The notes below the pieces were generated by a model. The model ran no database searches. It was not told where the DNA came from and saw only the letters and a program-made list of their open reading frames with translations. The translations under genes were made by a program, and so were the position numbers. This document shows positions 48,952 to 61,094 of a DNA stretch of 64,000 nucleotides, piece after piece; position 1 is the stretch's first letter, and each line of letters opens with the position of its first letter. The DNA is from Methanobacterium spitsbergense (lineage in GTDB: Archaea > Methanobacteriota > Methanobacteria > Methanobacteriales > Methanobacteriaceae): the NCBI RefSeq assembly GCF_019931065.1, contig NZ_JAIOUQ010000009.1, positions 5,999 to 69,998 of the forward strand. Direction: 5' to 3'.

Positions 48952-50561
48952 TCTAAAACCTCGGGGAGTGGTATTTCTTCTTTTTCATCGACTAAAACTT
49001 CAATTAGGTATGGTATGTTTAAAGTTAAAGCTTTTTGTACTGCATTAAAAACTTCTCCTGGTGAATCAACTCGCGATGCAGGGACGTGATATGCATCTGA
49101 AAGTTTTATAAAATCAGGATTTTCAAGTTCAACTTGATAACTTTCTCCGTATTGCATTTCTTGCCATTGTTTTATTATTCTTAGTGAGTTGTTATTTATG
49201 ATACAAATAATAATTGGTAGATCTAATTCATTAATGGTTGCAAGTTCTTGTGATGTCATCTGAAAGTCTCCGTCACCTACCACTGCAACTACTCTCTTAT
49301 TGGGATTTGCTAGTGCAGCACCAATAGCTCCAGGAATACCATATCCCATTGGTCCGAATCCTCCAGAAAAAAGGAGTGATGATGGAGTTTTAACAGATAT
49401 TAAAAGTGTGACCCATGTAGTATGTGTTCCGGCATCGTTTACAACTATTGAATCTCCCGATGCATCCAATATTTCTTTAATGGCTCTTTGTGGTTTTATA
49501 GGGACGTTTGGATAGTTTGTATTTATGTGATGTTTAGTTGAAAGTTTATTAATAATTGAAAGCCAGTTTTCACATTTCTTAAATTTAACCTCCATTATCC
49601 TGTCTAAAAATTCTTTAACATCCCCATGAATTTTAACATCCCCTGCTAAAACGGACTTGTCGATGTTAATATGAATTATTTTACAGTCTCCAATTCCCAA
49701 TAACGTACGTTCTGAGAATTTACAACCAAGAGCTATTAAAACATCACAATTTTTCCCGGCATAATTGGCGGCTTCTGTACCTCTTAAACCAATCATACCT
49801 AGTGCAATTGAACTATCTTCTGATACCACTCCTCTTGCAGGGTAAGTGGTAACAACTGGAATTTCATTTTCCTCAGCAAATTTTTTTAGAGAATCTGATG
49901 CTTTTGACCATACAGTTCCCGCTCCTGCAAGTATAAGGGGTTTTTCAGAGTTTTTGAGCAATTTAATAGCTTTATGCAGTTTTTTAAAAGCAATTTTTGT
50001 TTTATACTCTTCATTATCACATTCAAGTGATTCCAGTATCGATCTAGCAACATAACTCTCAAGTACATCTTTTGGAAAATTAAGATGAATTGGACCTTTT
50101 TGATTATATGTCAAAGTTTCAATTGCTTTTTTTAAGGTTAAAATACCTTCTTGCGGATTTTTAATATCGAAACTTTTGAGAGTGATGGGTTTGAAGACAG
50201 CCCCAATATCAATATCCTGAAACCCTTTTTTACCTTTCATATCCCTTGAAACATCACCAGTTATCACAATTAGGGGAACAGAATCTTTATAAGCCGTTGC
50301 AACTCCCATTATAAGATTCAAAGCACCAGGACCTCCAGTTGCAGCACAAACACCAATACTTGCCGATGACCTAGCATAACCATCTGCTGCATGTGCAGCA
50401 CCCTGTTCATGTCTCATGAGTATATGTTTTATTTTGGATTCGCGCATTGCATCGTAGAAAGGTAGTATCTGTTCTCCTGGGTGTCCAAAAAGAAATTTAA
50501 CACCATTAAGTTCTAAAATTTTAACAAGTGCATCTGCACATCGTAAATTATCTGATTCCAT
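48948..50561 (-). CDS. Thiamine-diphosphate enzyme, acetolactate synthase large-subunit-like
   Basis: This 537-residue protein has the three ThDP-enzyme domains. The N-terminal PYR domain carries the catalytic Glu in MRHEQGAAHAADGYARSS (near residue 50) and VCAATGGPGALNLIMGV. A central domain has LILAGAGTVWSKAS. The C-terminal PP domain binds ThDP (VAVVGDGDFQMTSQELATI ... IINNNSLRI). It resembles acetolactate synthase, but no IlvN-type regulatory subunit is near; the partner gene is a B12-radical SAM protein overlapping by four bases. A specialised 2-oxoacid decarboxylase or ligase is possible. Confidence 0.88.
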   Translation of the reverse strand: MESDNLRCADALVKILELNGVKFLFGHPGEQILPFYDAMRESKIKHILMRHEQGAAHAADGYARSSASIGVCAATGGPGALNLIMGVATAYKDSVPLIVITGDVSRDMKGKKGFQDIDIGAVFKPITLKSFDIKNPQEGILTLKKAIETLTYNQKGPIHLNFPKDVLESYVARSILESLECDNEEYKTKIAFKKLHKAIKLLKNSEKPLILAGAGTVWSKASDSLKKFAEENEIPVVTTYPARGVVSEDSSIALGMIGLRGTEAANYAGKNCDVLIALGCKFSERTLLGIGDCKIIHINIDKSVLAGDVKIHGDVKEFLDRIMEVKFKKCENWLSIINKLSTKHHINTNYPNVPIKPQRAIKEILDASGDSIVVNDAGTHTTWVTLLISVKTPSSLLFSGGFGPMGYGIPGAIGAALANPNKRVVAVVGDGDFQMTSQELATINELDLPIIICIINNNSLRIIKQWQEMQYGESYQVELENPDFIKLSDAYHVPASRVDSPGEVFNAVQKALTLNIPYLIEVLVDEKEEIPLPEVLE

Positions 50562-50765
50562 TACTTTTTCTATATTGTTTTTACTTTTTATAAATATTAG
50601 GGCTGTAAAATTTCATAAATTATTAATGTTTCAAATTAGATAATAATACTTGAAAATCCATTTAAACTCATTTATGGAACATATTTTTTAAATCCTAGAT
50701 ATACTCTATTAAATAATTTTTAAGTTGCATAACGAAGTATTAAAAGATTTAAGAGGGGATATATA

Positions 50766-52721
50766 ATGTCCAGAGATTTAGATACTTTACTAAAAGAAAA
50801 AAGGATTTTTAAACCTTCAAAAATACTGACAGATGAAACTAACATAAAAAAGTGGATGGAAACACAAGATGTTCATGATTATGATGAACTACTTGAAAGA
50901 GCAAGTGAAAATCCAGAATGGTTCTGGAATGATCTTGCAAGGGAACTTGAATGGTTTAAACCATACAGAAAAACTTTTGAATGGAATCCTCCCCATGCAA
51001 AATGGTTTTTAGAAGGTAAGTTCAATATAATTCATAATGCGCTTGATAGGCATATTAAAGGGCCGAATAGAGAAAAAATAGCCTATTTGTGGGAAGGAGA
51101 ATCTGGGGAAGTCCGTAGTTTGACCTATATTGAACTTTACAAAGAAGTAAACAAATTTGCAAATGTACTTAGAGGTTTTGGAGTGGAAAAAGGAGATACT
51201 GTGAGTATATATCTTCCGATGATACTTGAACTTCCTATTGCAATGCTTGCATGTGCAAAAATTGGTGCAATTCATTCTGTTGTTTTTTCAGGGTTTTGGG
51301 CTAAAGCTTTCAAGGACCGAATAAATGATTCAGGTTCTAAAATTGCTATAACTGCAGATGGTTTTACTAGAAGGGGTAAGATCATAAATCTCAAGGAAAA
51401 TGTAGATAAAATAATGGATAAGACACCATCCATTGAAAAATTGATAGTTATTAATCATGCTGACCTCCCAGTTGAAATGCATAGTCCAACTGATGTCTGG
51501 TGGCATGAGATTATGGAAAACAGTGATACCGAATGTAAAACTGAAGAAATGGATTCTGAAGATCCTTTATTCATACTATACACCTCGGGTACTACAGGTA
51601 AACCCAAGGGTGTTGTACATGTCCATGCAGGTTATGCTGTAGGGGTTTACACAACTATGAAATTTGTCTTTGATATTCAGGAGGAGGATGTATGGTGGTG
51701 TGCTGCCGATATTGGTTGGATTACAGGACATAGTTATATCGTTTATGCACCACTTCTAATTGGGGCTACATCGTTGATATATGAGGGAACTCCTGATTTT
51801 CCGGATCCTGGAAGGATATGGGGTATGGTTGAAAAGTATGGGGTTTCTGTGTTTTATACAGCGCCTACAACTGTTAGAATGTTTATGAAATTTGGAGAAA
51901 AATGGCCTGAAAAATATGATCTGAGTTCGTTACGTCTTTTAGGAAGTGTGGGAGAACCTATTAATCCTGAAGCATGGATATGGTATTATAATACTATTGG
52001 GAAAGGAAAATGTCCTATTATGGACACGTGGTGGCAGACTGAAACAGGAATGCATCTTATAACTCCTTTACCAATTTCAAAACTAAAACCCGGATCTGCT
52101 GTTAAACCATTCCCAACTGTAATAGCTGATGTAGTGGATGATGATGGTAAATCTGTTGTTGGTGGTGGGGGACATTTAGTTATAAAATCAACATGGCCGT
52201 CAATGTTTAGAACCCTTTACAAAGATCCTGATAGATATGTTGAGGCCTACTGGAGCACTTTTAAGAATATCTACCTGAGTGGTGATGTTGCAAGAAAGGA
52301 TGAAGATGGTTATTTTTGGATACAAGGAAGAGAAGATGATGTTTTAAATGTTGCAGGACACAGAATAAGCACGGCAGAAGTTGAATCTGCTCTTGTAAGT
52401 CACCCTGGTGTTGCTGAGGCCGCTGTAGTGGGAAAACCAGATGAAATAAAGGGTGAAGAAATTTGTGCATTTATTGTATTGAAAGAAAATTACAAATTAG
52501 AAGAAAACCTTAAAGAGGCACTTATAAACCATGTTAGAATGGAGATAGGTCCAATTGCAACTCCTGCATGTGTAAATTGGGTATCAGATCTTCCAAAGAC
52601 ACGTTCTGGTAAGATCATGCGTAGAGTTATTAAGGCTAAGGTTAAGGGATATCCAGTTGGGGATATCAGCACACTTGCAAATCCCGAAGTTGTTGATGAG
52701 ATTGATAAGCTAATAGATTAA
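50766..52721 (+). CDS. acs: Acetyl-CoA synthetase (AMP-forming)
   Basis: This 651-residue acetate-CoA ligase lets the cell assimilate acetate into acetyl-CoA. Motifs are [20 protein letters not shown] (near residue 275), the DTWWQTETG motif (near 420), [16 protein letters not shown] (near 523) and the C-terminal [10 protein letters not shown] with the lysine that acetylation controls in bacteria. The length is normal. GAGGGGATATA precedes the ATG. It stands alone between the ThDP enzyme (divergent) and the flippase (convergent). Confidence 0.96.
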   Translation: MSRDLDTLLKEKRIFKPSKILTDETNIKKWMETQDVHDYDELLERASENPEWFWNDLARELEWFKPYRKTFEWNPPHAKWFLEGKFNIIHNALDRHIKGPNREKIAYLWEGESGEVRSLTYIELYKEVNKFANVLRGFGVEKGDTVSIYLPMILELPIAMLACAKIGAIHSVVFSGFWAKAFKDRINDSGSKIAITADGFTRRGKIINLKENVDKIMDKTPSIEKLIVINHADLPVEMHSPTDVWWHEIMENSDTECKTEEMDSEDPLFILYTSGTTGKPKGVVHVHAGYAVGVYTTMKFVFDIQEEDVWWCAADIGWITGHSYIVYAPLLIGATSLIYEGTPDFPDPGRIWGMVEKYGVSVFYTAPTTVRMFMKFGEKWPEKYDLSSLRLLGSVGEPINPEAWIWYYNTIGKGKCPIMDTWWQTETGMHLITPLPISKLKPGSAVKPFPTVIADVVDDDGKSVVGGGGHLVIKSTWPSMFRTLYKDPDRYVEAYWSTFKNIYLSGDVARKDEDGYFWIQGREDDVLNVAGHRISTAEVESALVSHPGVAEAAVVGKPDEIKGEEICAFIVLKENYKLEENLKEALINHVRMEIGPIATPACVNWVSDLPKTRSGKIMRRVIKAKVKGYPVGDISTLANPEVVDEIDKLID

Positions 52722-52767
52722 ATATGATTCTCTAAACCAAATAGGGGATGTAACATTTTTTTTGGAA

Positions 52768-54315
52768 TCATTCTGTTACAAATCTTTTCAAAAATTTAGT
52801 AAATCTTGTTATGGGTTTTGAAAGTGGACCTATGCGATTTCCCGCTTTGTTTATGAGTATCAAATCTCTCATTTCTAGCGCCTGGGTAAATGCCAAAATC
52901 AGAATGTAAACAACAGGTATTAATAAAATGGATATTAACATTCCTGTGATTGTTTTTGGCATTAATAAAAGGCAAAATCCCAATAAAATTGATGCTATTG
53001 TGATTTTAATTAAATTAGCATAAGGCAGCTTTGTTTCAATAACTTGAAGACTTTTTAAGGTAGTAAGGAGCATTATAATAAATGAAGCTGACATTGTTGC
53101 AATTGCTGCTCCATTCAATCCCAATATTGGTACAAGGATTATAGTTAATATAAGATTGGTAACTGTTCCAATCACCAGAAAGAACATTGCAGGATAGGGT
53201 TTACCTGCACCCTGAAGTACACTAGCAGAAATTCCATAGACAGAAAAAAATGCCATACCAATTACAAGGATGCTCAACGCAGTTCCAGCAAAACTATAGG
53301 CTAATGGTGCCCTTGGAAATAACAGCGCCATTATGGGTTGTCCAAATATTATAACAAATGCACATAATGGGAGAAGAACAATGAATAAGTATCTGTAAGA
53401 GTGTACAACATACCTTTTCACTAGGTCTTTACCATTAAGAGCTAATGCTTCTGAAGCTGCGGGTAGAAGTGCTACAGCAACCGAAGATGATATTACAAGA
53501 GGAAGTCTTGCAATGGGGCTTGCTATATTGTAATAACCCAAATACGAAAAATTCAAAAATAATGGGATAATAAAGTTTCCAGTTTGAAATAAAGTTAGTT
53601 CAGCCAGACCTGTTATAATTATGGGTGAACTAAATATTAATAGTTTTTTAGCAAGTTTATATTCATTCACAGAATTTTCAGGCTTTTTTACATTTTTTAT
53701 ATCGTCCCACAGATATTTTCTAAATATAAGAACGGCAGAAACTGCTGCAATTCCGAATCCAACTACTGCCCCTATTACTGCTCCTAAGACGTAAAATCCA
53801 ATAAGAATGAATGAAACTGCCAGGCTTATCATGAATATCTGCTCAACTGCTCGGGTTATAAGAATATCCGTCATGCGTTGATATCCTTGAAAAACACCTC
53901 GGAATAGCCCTAAAATAACGCTGAAAGGAGCAATAAAACTTACAACTTGGAACAAAATAACAACTTCTGGCCCGCCATTGAAGAAATCTGCTAGTGGTTT
54001 GGCCATAAAGAAGAATATTGCAGTGAATATGAAACTCATTAAGAGCATGATCTTCAAAGAAGTTACAATGACCTGTTTTACCATGAATTTATCATCCTTG
54101 GCAAGGTACTCAGAAACATACTTTGCAATAGCAGGGGGAAGTCCTGCAACTGCGATCAATATTAAAATCCATTGAAAAGACATAACAAGGTTTAAAATAC
54201 CATAACCCTCTACTCCAAGCAAGGATAGCATTAAAACTGCAAAAATATATCCTCCTATCCTGAAGATTATAGTTCCTATTAAAATTATAAAACTGCCCTT
54301 CAATAATTTTTGCAT
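52768..54315 (-). CDS. Polysaccharide/lipid-linked oligosaccharide flippase (MOP superfamily)
   Basis: This 515-residue protein has about 14 transmembrane helices. It begins LKGSFIILIGTIIFRIGGYI and contains LPPAIAKYVSEYLA and LGLFRGVFQGYQRMTDIL, hallmarks of the RfbX/MurJ/SpoVB flippases. It should translocate lipid-linked sugars, perhaps for pseudomurein or for the glycan used by AglB. The end (RIGPLSKPITRFTKFLKRF) is basic and cytoplasmic. No glycosyltransferases are beside it, so the substrate is open. Confidence 0.88.
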   Translation of the reverse strand: MQKLLKGSFIILIGTIIFRIGGYIFAVLMLSLLGVEGYGILNLVMSFQWILILIAVAGLPPAIAKYVSEYLAKDDKFMVKQVIVTSLKIMLLMSFIFTAIFFFMAKPLADFFNGGPEVVILFQVVSFIAPFSVILGLFRGVFQGYQRMTDILITRAVEQIFMISLAVSFILIGFYVLGAVIGAVVGFGIAAVSAVLIFRKYLWDDIKNVKKPENSVNEYKLAKKLLIFSSPIIITGLAELTLFQTGNFIIPLFLNFSYLGYYNIASPIARLPLVISSSVAVALLPAASEALALNGKDLVKRYVVHSYRYLFIVLLPLCAFVIIFGQPIMALLFPRAPLAYSFAGTALSILVIGMAFFSVYGISASVLQGAGKPYPAMFFLVIGTVTNLILTIILVPILGLNGAAIATMSASFIIMLLTTLKSLQVIETKLPYANLIKITIASILLGFCLLLMPKTITGMLISILLIPVVYILILAFTQALEMRDLILINKAGNRIGPLSKPITRFTKFLKRFVTE

Positions 54316-54568
54316 AATCCTTGTTATCTGTAAACCTATTTATTGATATGCCTATTTGTAAATGGAAAATTTCTTTTTCTAATTGTAATATGAATTTATT
54401 CCAAATACAAAATTTTTAATATATTCAAAAACTGAATTAGATATGATAAAAAAAAGATTTTATAATTGTTTCTTGAGTTATAAAAAGTTTGTATAATGGC
54501 TTTTCAGACTTTTTATTGTTTTGAAATAATTTAAATGTATTTAAATAACATAATCAGGAGGGATCATT

Positions 54569-55450
54569 ATGTTGCATGGAACAGAAGTTTTGAAGAAAGG
54601 ATTTGCGAAGATGACCAAAGGTGGAGTTATCATGGATGTTGTTAACGCTGAACAAGCTGTTATTGCAGAAGAATCAGGTGCAGTTTCTGTCATGGCTCTT
54701 GAGAGAGTACCGGCAGATATACGTGCAGCTGGGGGAGTTGCAAGAATGGCTGACCCTTCCAAGGTTGTGGAAATAATGGATGCTGTGAGTATTCCTGTAA
54801 TGGCCAAGGTAAGAATTGGACATTTTGTTGAAGCACAGGTACTCGAACATCTTGGGGTTGATATGATAGATGAAAGTGAGGTTTTAACACCTGCAGATGA
54901 ACAATTCCATGTTGACAAGAAAAAATTCACCATACCTTTTGTTTGTGGTGCACGTAATCTTGGAGAAGGTTTAAGAAGAGTTGATGAAGGAGCTGCAATG
55001 ATTCGTACCAAAGGCGAAGCAGGGACTGGAAACGTTGTTGAAGCAGTTCGTCACATGAGGAAGATTATGGGTGGAATTCGAGAACTTCGGGACAAAACAG
55101 AAGAAGAACTCTGGAGTGTTGCTCGAGAAATAGAAGCCCCTTTAGAACTTGTTAAAGAAACTGCTAAACTAGGAAGGCTTCCAGTTGTGAATTTTGCAGC
55201 AGGTGGTGTTGCAACACCAGCAGACGCAGCACTAATGATGCAGCTTGGAGCTGATGGTGTTTTTGTTGGATCAGGAATTTTCAAATCAGAAAACCCACGA
55301 TTAGTTGCAAAGGCAATAGTAGAAGCTACAACACACTACCAAGATGCAGAAATAATAGCAGATGTTTCAACTGAACTTGGAAAGGCAATGCCTGGTCTTG
55401 AAATAAGTCAAATACCTGAAAATGAAATTCTGCAAAAGAGAGGATGGTAA
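54569..55450 (+). CDS. pdxS: Pyridoxal 5'-phosphate synthase subunit PdxS
   Basis: This 293-residue TIM-barrel protein has [20 protein letters not shown] (Asp near residue 23), [20 protein letters not shown] (active-site Lys near 79), [20 protein letters not shown] (second Lys near 150) and [17 protein letters not shown]. It forms PLP from ribose 5-phosphate, glyceraldehyde 3-phosphate and ammonia delivered by PdxT. AGGAGGGATCATT precedes the ATG. The glutaminase partner pdxT is 8.4 kb away at the right edge of the window, on the other strand. Confidence 0.97.
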   Translation: MLHGTEVLKKGFAKMTKGGVIMDVVNAEQAVIAEESGAVSVMALERVPADIRAAGGVARMADPSKVVEIMDAVSIPVMAKVRIGHFVEAQVLEHLGVDMIDESEVLTPADEQFHVDKKKFTIPFVCGARNLGEGLRRVDEGAAMIRTKGEAGTGNVVEAVRHMRKIMGGIRELRDKTEEELWSVAREIEAPLELVKETAKLGRLPVVNFAAGGVATPADAALMMQLGADGVFVGSGIFKSENPRLVAKAIVEATTHYQDAEIIADVSTELGKAMPGLEISQIPENEILQKRGW

Positions 55451-55473
55451 AAATAGAATAATAATAAATTTTA

Positions 55474-55483
55474 ATTTTTTTTT
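55474..55483 (+). terminator. T-run terminator after pdxS
   Basis: A run of ten T follows the pdxS stop by about 23 bases, suited to intrinsic termination by archaeal RNA polymerase. The next gene (glnK) is convergent at 55660. Confidence 0.45.
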
Positions 55484-55659
55484 GTTTTATTATAGAATTT
55501 ATAAAATAATGTATTCAAAAAAATAGATTTAAAAAAAAAATATTAAACAGTTTATGGGTTAAAATCAAAATTCAATTTCTCTAATTTAATTCTTACTTTA
55601 TTAGAAATCGATCGCCTCCAAACGACCAAATAAAAAAAAGTAAGGAAAAAATTTTGGAA

Positions 55660-57239
<1,580 letters not shown>

Positions 57240-57410
57240 TTTTTTCCCCCTTATTTTATAATTTAATTAATTTATTTCTTATTGTTAAATTTTTGAATCT
57301 AATCTTATTCTCAATTATTTTGGTTTTTAAGTGAATTTCCATGGGAAATAAAATTAACATTTCAATGTTCTTCACCCCTTAATTAAATTTAACCTAAACT
57401 CTCGGATGTA

Positions 57411-57424
57411 GGAAACATACTTCC
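57411..57424 (-). promoter_or_regulatory. Probable NrpR operator of amt-1 (GGAA-N6-TTCC)
   Basis: GGAAACATACTTCC is an exact match to the GGAA-N6-TTCC operator of the nitrogen repressor NrpR known from Methanococcus. It is about 25 bp downstream of the TATA box on the transcribed (minus) strand, so it covers the expected transcription start. Binding would block amt-1/glnK-1 when 2-oxoglutarate is low. Confidence 0.75.
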
Positions 57425-57448
57425 GACATATTGATGTTGAATTTTTTA

Positions 57449-57456
57449 ATATATAA
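57449..57456 (-). promoter_or_regulatory. TATA box of amt-1
   Basis: On the minus strand the sequence AAACGTTTATATATT contains a good archaeal TATA box. The same AACG-(G/T)-TTATATA arrangement is found at amt-2, which supports its function. Confidence 0.6.
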
Positions 57457-57645
57457 ACGTTTTGATTAGTCCCAATTTTATATTATTCTTCTATATACGG
57501 AGTTTGTTTAGATTAAATGGATTATATTAAATATTTTTCAAAAATAATAAATTTCTATTTAATGATTATGAACAATATACCAATATAAAATAAAATAATG
57601 AAAAAATAAAATAAAATAAATTATTTATTAAAAAAATATAGATGA

Positions 57646-57993
<348 letters not shown>

Positions 57994-58045
57994 TCAGTAA
58001 TCCTTATTATGATTCTGTTATTCCGGTATACTCATTTATACCTAT

Positions 58046-59278
58046 TCATGACAGTCTGTAACCGGATTCCTCGTGTAGATTAATATCGAGACCCTGAACT
58101 TCATCTTTAGTTTCGACTCTTAATCCTATGGTCATATCTATTATTTTACCAATTATCAACGTCATTACGAATGCATATACTCCGATCACCAAAACAGCAA
58201 CAAGCTGGATACCAATCTGTCCAGGATTACCTGCTATTAATCCTCCTTTTATTGCACTATTTATTAGGGGGGTAGCAAAGATTCCAACAGCTATTGTTCC
58301 AACAATTCCACAAACCCCGTGTATCCCAAACACATCTAGAGAATCATCATATCCAAGCCTAGGTTTCAGGTGTGATACTGCATAGTATGCACATATAGAT
58401 GCTATGAATCCAATTATTATTGCTGCAGTGATATTTACATAACCTGCTGCAGGAGTGATTGCTGCCAATCCTGCTATTGCGCCTGAAAGTGCTCCTAAAA
58501 GTGTTGGTTTACCAGTTTCTAGTTTATCCATCAGTACCCATGTAATCATACCCACGGCAGCTGACATATTTGTTACTATCATTGCTGAAACAGCTAAATT
58601 TGTTGCACCCAATGCAGATCCTGCGTTAAATCCAAACCATCCAAACCATAAAAGTCCGGTACCTATTATAGAATATCCCAGATGATGAGGGAGTAACTGT
58701 GAATTTTTTCTTGCACCTAGAAGTAGAACTAGTGCTAATGCAGCCATACCACAATTTACATGGACAACTGTACCTCCTGCAAAGTCAAGGGCACCCATTT
58801 GTGCTAACCATCCTCCCCCCCACATCCAGTGGGAAACTGGTATGTATACTAATGTTATCCATACAGGAATAAAAGCAAGCCATGCTGAAAATTTCATTCT
58901 TTCAACAACAGCACCAGATATCAGTGCTACTGTAATGGCAGCAAATGTCATTTGGAACACTGCATATAATCCTGTTGGGATTGTTGGAGCATATGTTGAA
59001 AGGGAATTTGATTCAATCACTCCTCCAAATAATGGGTTGGCCAATGTTCCTATGAATCCCCAAATATCAGCACCAAATGCTAGATCGTATCCATACACAA
59101 ACCAAATTATACTCACAATTGCAAAACTTATAAATGATAAAAATATAGTATTTAAAACATTTTCTCTTCTGATAAGCCCTCCATAAAAAAGTGCTACACC
59201 AGGAATTGTCATCAAAATAACTAATGCTGTGGATATTAGCATCCAAGCAGTATCGCCAGAGTTAAGAAATGGATCCAT
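58046..59278 (-). CDS. amt: Ammonium transporter Amt, second copy
   Basis: This 410-residue paralogue of the first Amt has the same motifs ([49 protein letters not shown]) and the tail [20 protein letters not shown]. The periplasmic loop around residues 55-75 ([20 protein letters not shown]) is longer and different. GGAGGAAACATAA precedes the ATG. It forms its own operon with glnK-2, under a separate but similar promoter. Confidence 0.96.
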   Translation of the reverse strand: MDPFLNSGDTAWMLISTALVILMTIPGVALFYGGLIRRENVLNTIFLSFISFAIVSIIWFVYGYDLAFGADIWGFIGTLANPLFGGVIESNSLSTYAPTIPTGLYAVFQMTFAAITVALISGAVVERMKFSAWLAFIPVWITLVYIPVSHWMWGGGWLAQMGALDFAGGTVVHVNCGMAALALVLLLGARKNSQLLPHHLGYSIIGTGLLWFGWFGFNAGSALGATNLAVSAMIVTNMSAAVGMITWVLMDKLETGKPTLLGALSGAIAGLAAITPAAGYVNITAAIIIGFIASICAYYAVSHLKPRLGYDDSLDVFGIHGVCGIVGTIAVGIFATPLINSAIKGGLIAGNPGQIGIQLVAVLVIGVYAFVMTLIIGKIIDMTIGLRVETKDEVQGLDINLHEESGYRLS

Positions 59279-59435
59279 TTATGTTTCCTCCATTAAAAGT
59301 TTAGGTTCTTTAGGTTTTTTATTAATTTGCTCTATTTTTGAGCCTTATTTATAGTTTAAATATTTAAACTGATTTTTTAGGAATAAATTAATTCCCTGAA
59401 AAGTGTTTCCAAGAGTAGATCACCAATAGGATAGT

Positions 59436-59449
59436 GGTAACCTACTTCC
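59436..59449 (-). promoter_or_regulatory. Probable NrpR operator of amt-2 (GGTA-N6-TTCC)
   Basis: GGTAACCTACTTCC matches the operator pattern with one change in the first half-site (GGTA instead of GGAA; GGTA-N6-TACC is the form in Methanosarcina). It is about 22 bp downstream of the amt-2 TATA box, the same geometry as at amt-1. Confidence 0.65.
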
Positions 59450-59470
59450 GATATATTTTTTTGTGTATTA

Positions 59471-59478
59471 TTATATAA
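59471..59478 (-). promoter_or_regulatory. TATA box of amt-2
   Basis: On the minus strand AAACGGTTATATAATAA gives a TATA box matching that of amt-1 in sequence and in distance to the operator. Confidence 0.6.
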
Positions 59479-59594
59479 CCGTTTTGGTAAACTGATATAA
59501 TTACTAAGACCATAATTCAATTAAAAAAAGAGAATAAAAAAACAAAATTTTAACTCAAAAAATTAAATAAATAAAAAAGGAATCAAAGATTCCA

Positions 59595-61094
59595 TTAATA
59601 TTTAATTGGCGCTTCTAAACCTGCCATTTTAACACCTGTAAGCACAGATGACTCAACAGTAAGTGCCCTCAAGTCGTCTTTTTCAAGTTTTAATATATCT
59701 GTGTTTCCTGCTTGTTGTGTGAGCATTACAGCTTCTTCAGTCATGGCATCTATATAACGGGCAACTCGCTTGCCTGCTTCAACATAATCTAAACGCCTTC
59801 TAAGCTGAGGATTTTGTGTTGCTATACCCTTTCTGCATGTTCCAGCATAGCACATCTGGCATACTCTACAACCTATAGATACAAGGGCAGCTGTAGCTAT
59901 ATAAACTGCATCAGCCCCCAATGCTATAGCCTTTGCAACATCAGCACCATTTCTTATACCTCCTCCAGCAACAAGATTCACTTTTTCCCGTAGATTGATC
60001 TGTTTTAAAGCTTCATCTGCTTCAACAATTGCTGCAATAGTAGGGACACCCGAGTGTTCGGTAACAATATCAGGACCTGCTCCTGTTCCTCCTTGCATAC
60101 CATCTACAACTATTATATCTGCACCTGCCTTTGCTGCGATCTTTACATCATCACTTACACGTCCGGATGTGAATTTAACAATGATAGGGATTTTCCAATC
60201 GGTTATTTCACGTAGTTGAGATATTTTCATAGAGAGATCCTCTGGACCAACAATATCCATATGACGTGCAGGACTTAGGGCATCTGTTCCCTCGGGTATC
60301 ATTCTGATACGGGAAACATCTGCTGTTACTTTCTCTCCTAGTAAATGTCCTCCCATTCCTGATTTGGCACCTTGACCTATTTTAATTTCAACAGCCTCAG
60401 AATTATTCAGATATTTGGCGGAAACACCAAATCTTCCAGATGCGTATTGTGCTATGAGTTTAGATGCATATCTCCTTTCTTCAGGTAGCATTCCTCCTTC
60501 ACCAGTATTTGTTGCTGTTCCAGCAAGTGTTGCACCCATTGCAAGCGATATCTTTGCTTCTTTACTCAATGCTCCGAAGGACATTGCAGCTATCATTATA
60601 GGTGTGTCAAGAACCAGTGGGTTTTCAGCATATCTAGCACCTAATGTAACTTTTGTATTACATGGCTCCCTGTATTTATCTATTGGCGGCCTTGAAACCT
60701 GTGCAGGTATAACAACAAGGTCGTCAAATGTTGGAATTACTCTGGTAGCTCCACATCCCCTAACTTTGTAGGATCCTTCTGTTGATTTTCTACCTATCTC
60801 AACAATGTCCCCTAATGACCAAACATTCCTTCTATCTTCAGGGACTGCATTCACTTCAATTGCATTATTAGGACACATCTCTTCGCATATTCTACATCCA
60901 ACACAGTTTTCATGATGAAGTGGGTAAGGTTCATCGTCAATAATTTCGAAGACATCGTGGGGGCAGTTGTTAACGCAAGAATAACAGTTTTTACATAATT
61001 CTTCATCTCTGTTATCGCACATATACCAGCAGCACCCGGGTCTGTCAAAATTTCTTCTGCAGAGGCTCTGGTTCCTTTCAACTTTAAATGGCAA
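59595..61094 (-). CDS. gltB2: Glutamate synthase, FMN/Fe-S synthase-domain subunit
   Basis: This 499-residue subunit starts at TTG, directly after the previous stop, with a GGAGGAG site. The N-terminus carries two 4Fe-4S motifs (CKNCYSCVNNCPHD, CVGCRICEEMCPNN). The FMN-binding barrel follows (PIMIAAMSFGALSKEAKISL, GEGGMLPEERRYAS, QGAKSGMGGHLLGEKV, DGMQGGTGAGP, LVAGGGIRNGADVAKAIALG). The 3Fe-4S cysteines are in GCRVCQMCYAGTCRKG. It combines 2-oxoglutarate with ammonia channelled from the glutaminase subunit. It is the last gene of the split archaeal GOGAT operon. Confidence 0.95.
   Translation of the reverse strand: MPFKVERNQSLCRRNFDRPGCCWYMCDNRDEELCKNCYSCVNNCPHDVFEIIDDEPYPLHHENCVGCRICEEMCPNNAIEVNAVPEDRRNVWSLGDIVEIGRKSTEGSYKVRGCGATRVIPTFDDLVVIPAQVSRPPIDKYREPCNTKVTLGARYAENPLVLDTPIMIAAMSFGALSKEAKISLAMGATLAGTATNTGEGGMLPEERRYASKLIAQYASGRFGVSAKYLNNSEAVEIKIGQGAKSGMGGHLLGEKVTADVSRIRMIPEGTDALSPARHMDIVGPEDLSMKISQLREITDWKIPIIVKFTSGRVSDDVKIAAKAGADIIVVDGMQGGTGAGPDIVTEHSGVPTIAAIVEADEALKQINLREKVNLVAGGGIRNGADVAKAIALGADAVYIATAALVSIGCRVCQMCYAGTCRKGIATQNPQLRRRLDYVEAGKRVARYIDAMTEEAVMLTQQAGNTDILKLEKDDLRALTVESSVLTGVKMAGLEAPIKY

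Larger units (their letters stand above)
57240..57645. other. amt-1 promoter and leader region
   Basis: This 406-bp gap lies between amt-1 and glnK-2. It contains the amt-1 TATA box and operator (separate entries) and a leader of about 170 bases before the ATG. The leader holds TTTCC-ATG-GGAAA near 57336-57348, which is inverted relative to NrpR half-sites. No coding frame is seen. Confidence 0.45.
59279..59594. other. amt-2 promoter and leader region
   Basis: This 316-bp gap lies between amt-2 and the end of the glutamate synthase operon. It holds a TATA box, an NrpR-like operator and a second looser half-site pair at 59380-59395 (GGAA-N8-TTCC). The part from about 59500 to 59590 is A-rich spacer after gltB2's minus-strand stop side. 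No gene is seen. Confidence 0.45.

Noticed and set aside
57336..57348. TTTCC-ATG-GGAAA near-palindrome in the amt-1 leader
   Set aside because: Half-sites are in the opposite orientation to NrpR sites and the element is over 60 bp downstream of the expected start; probably chance.
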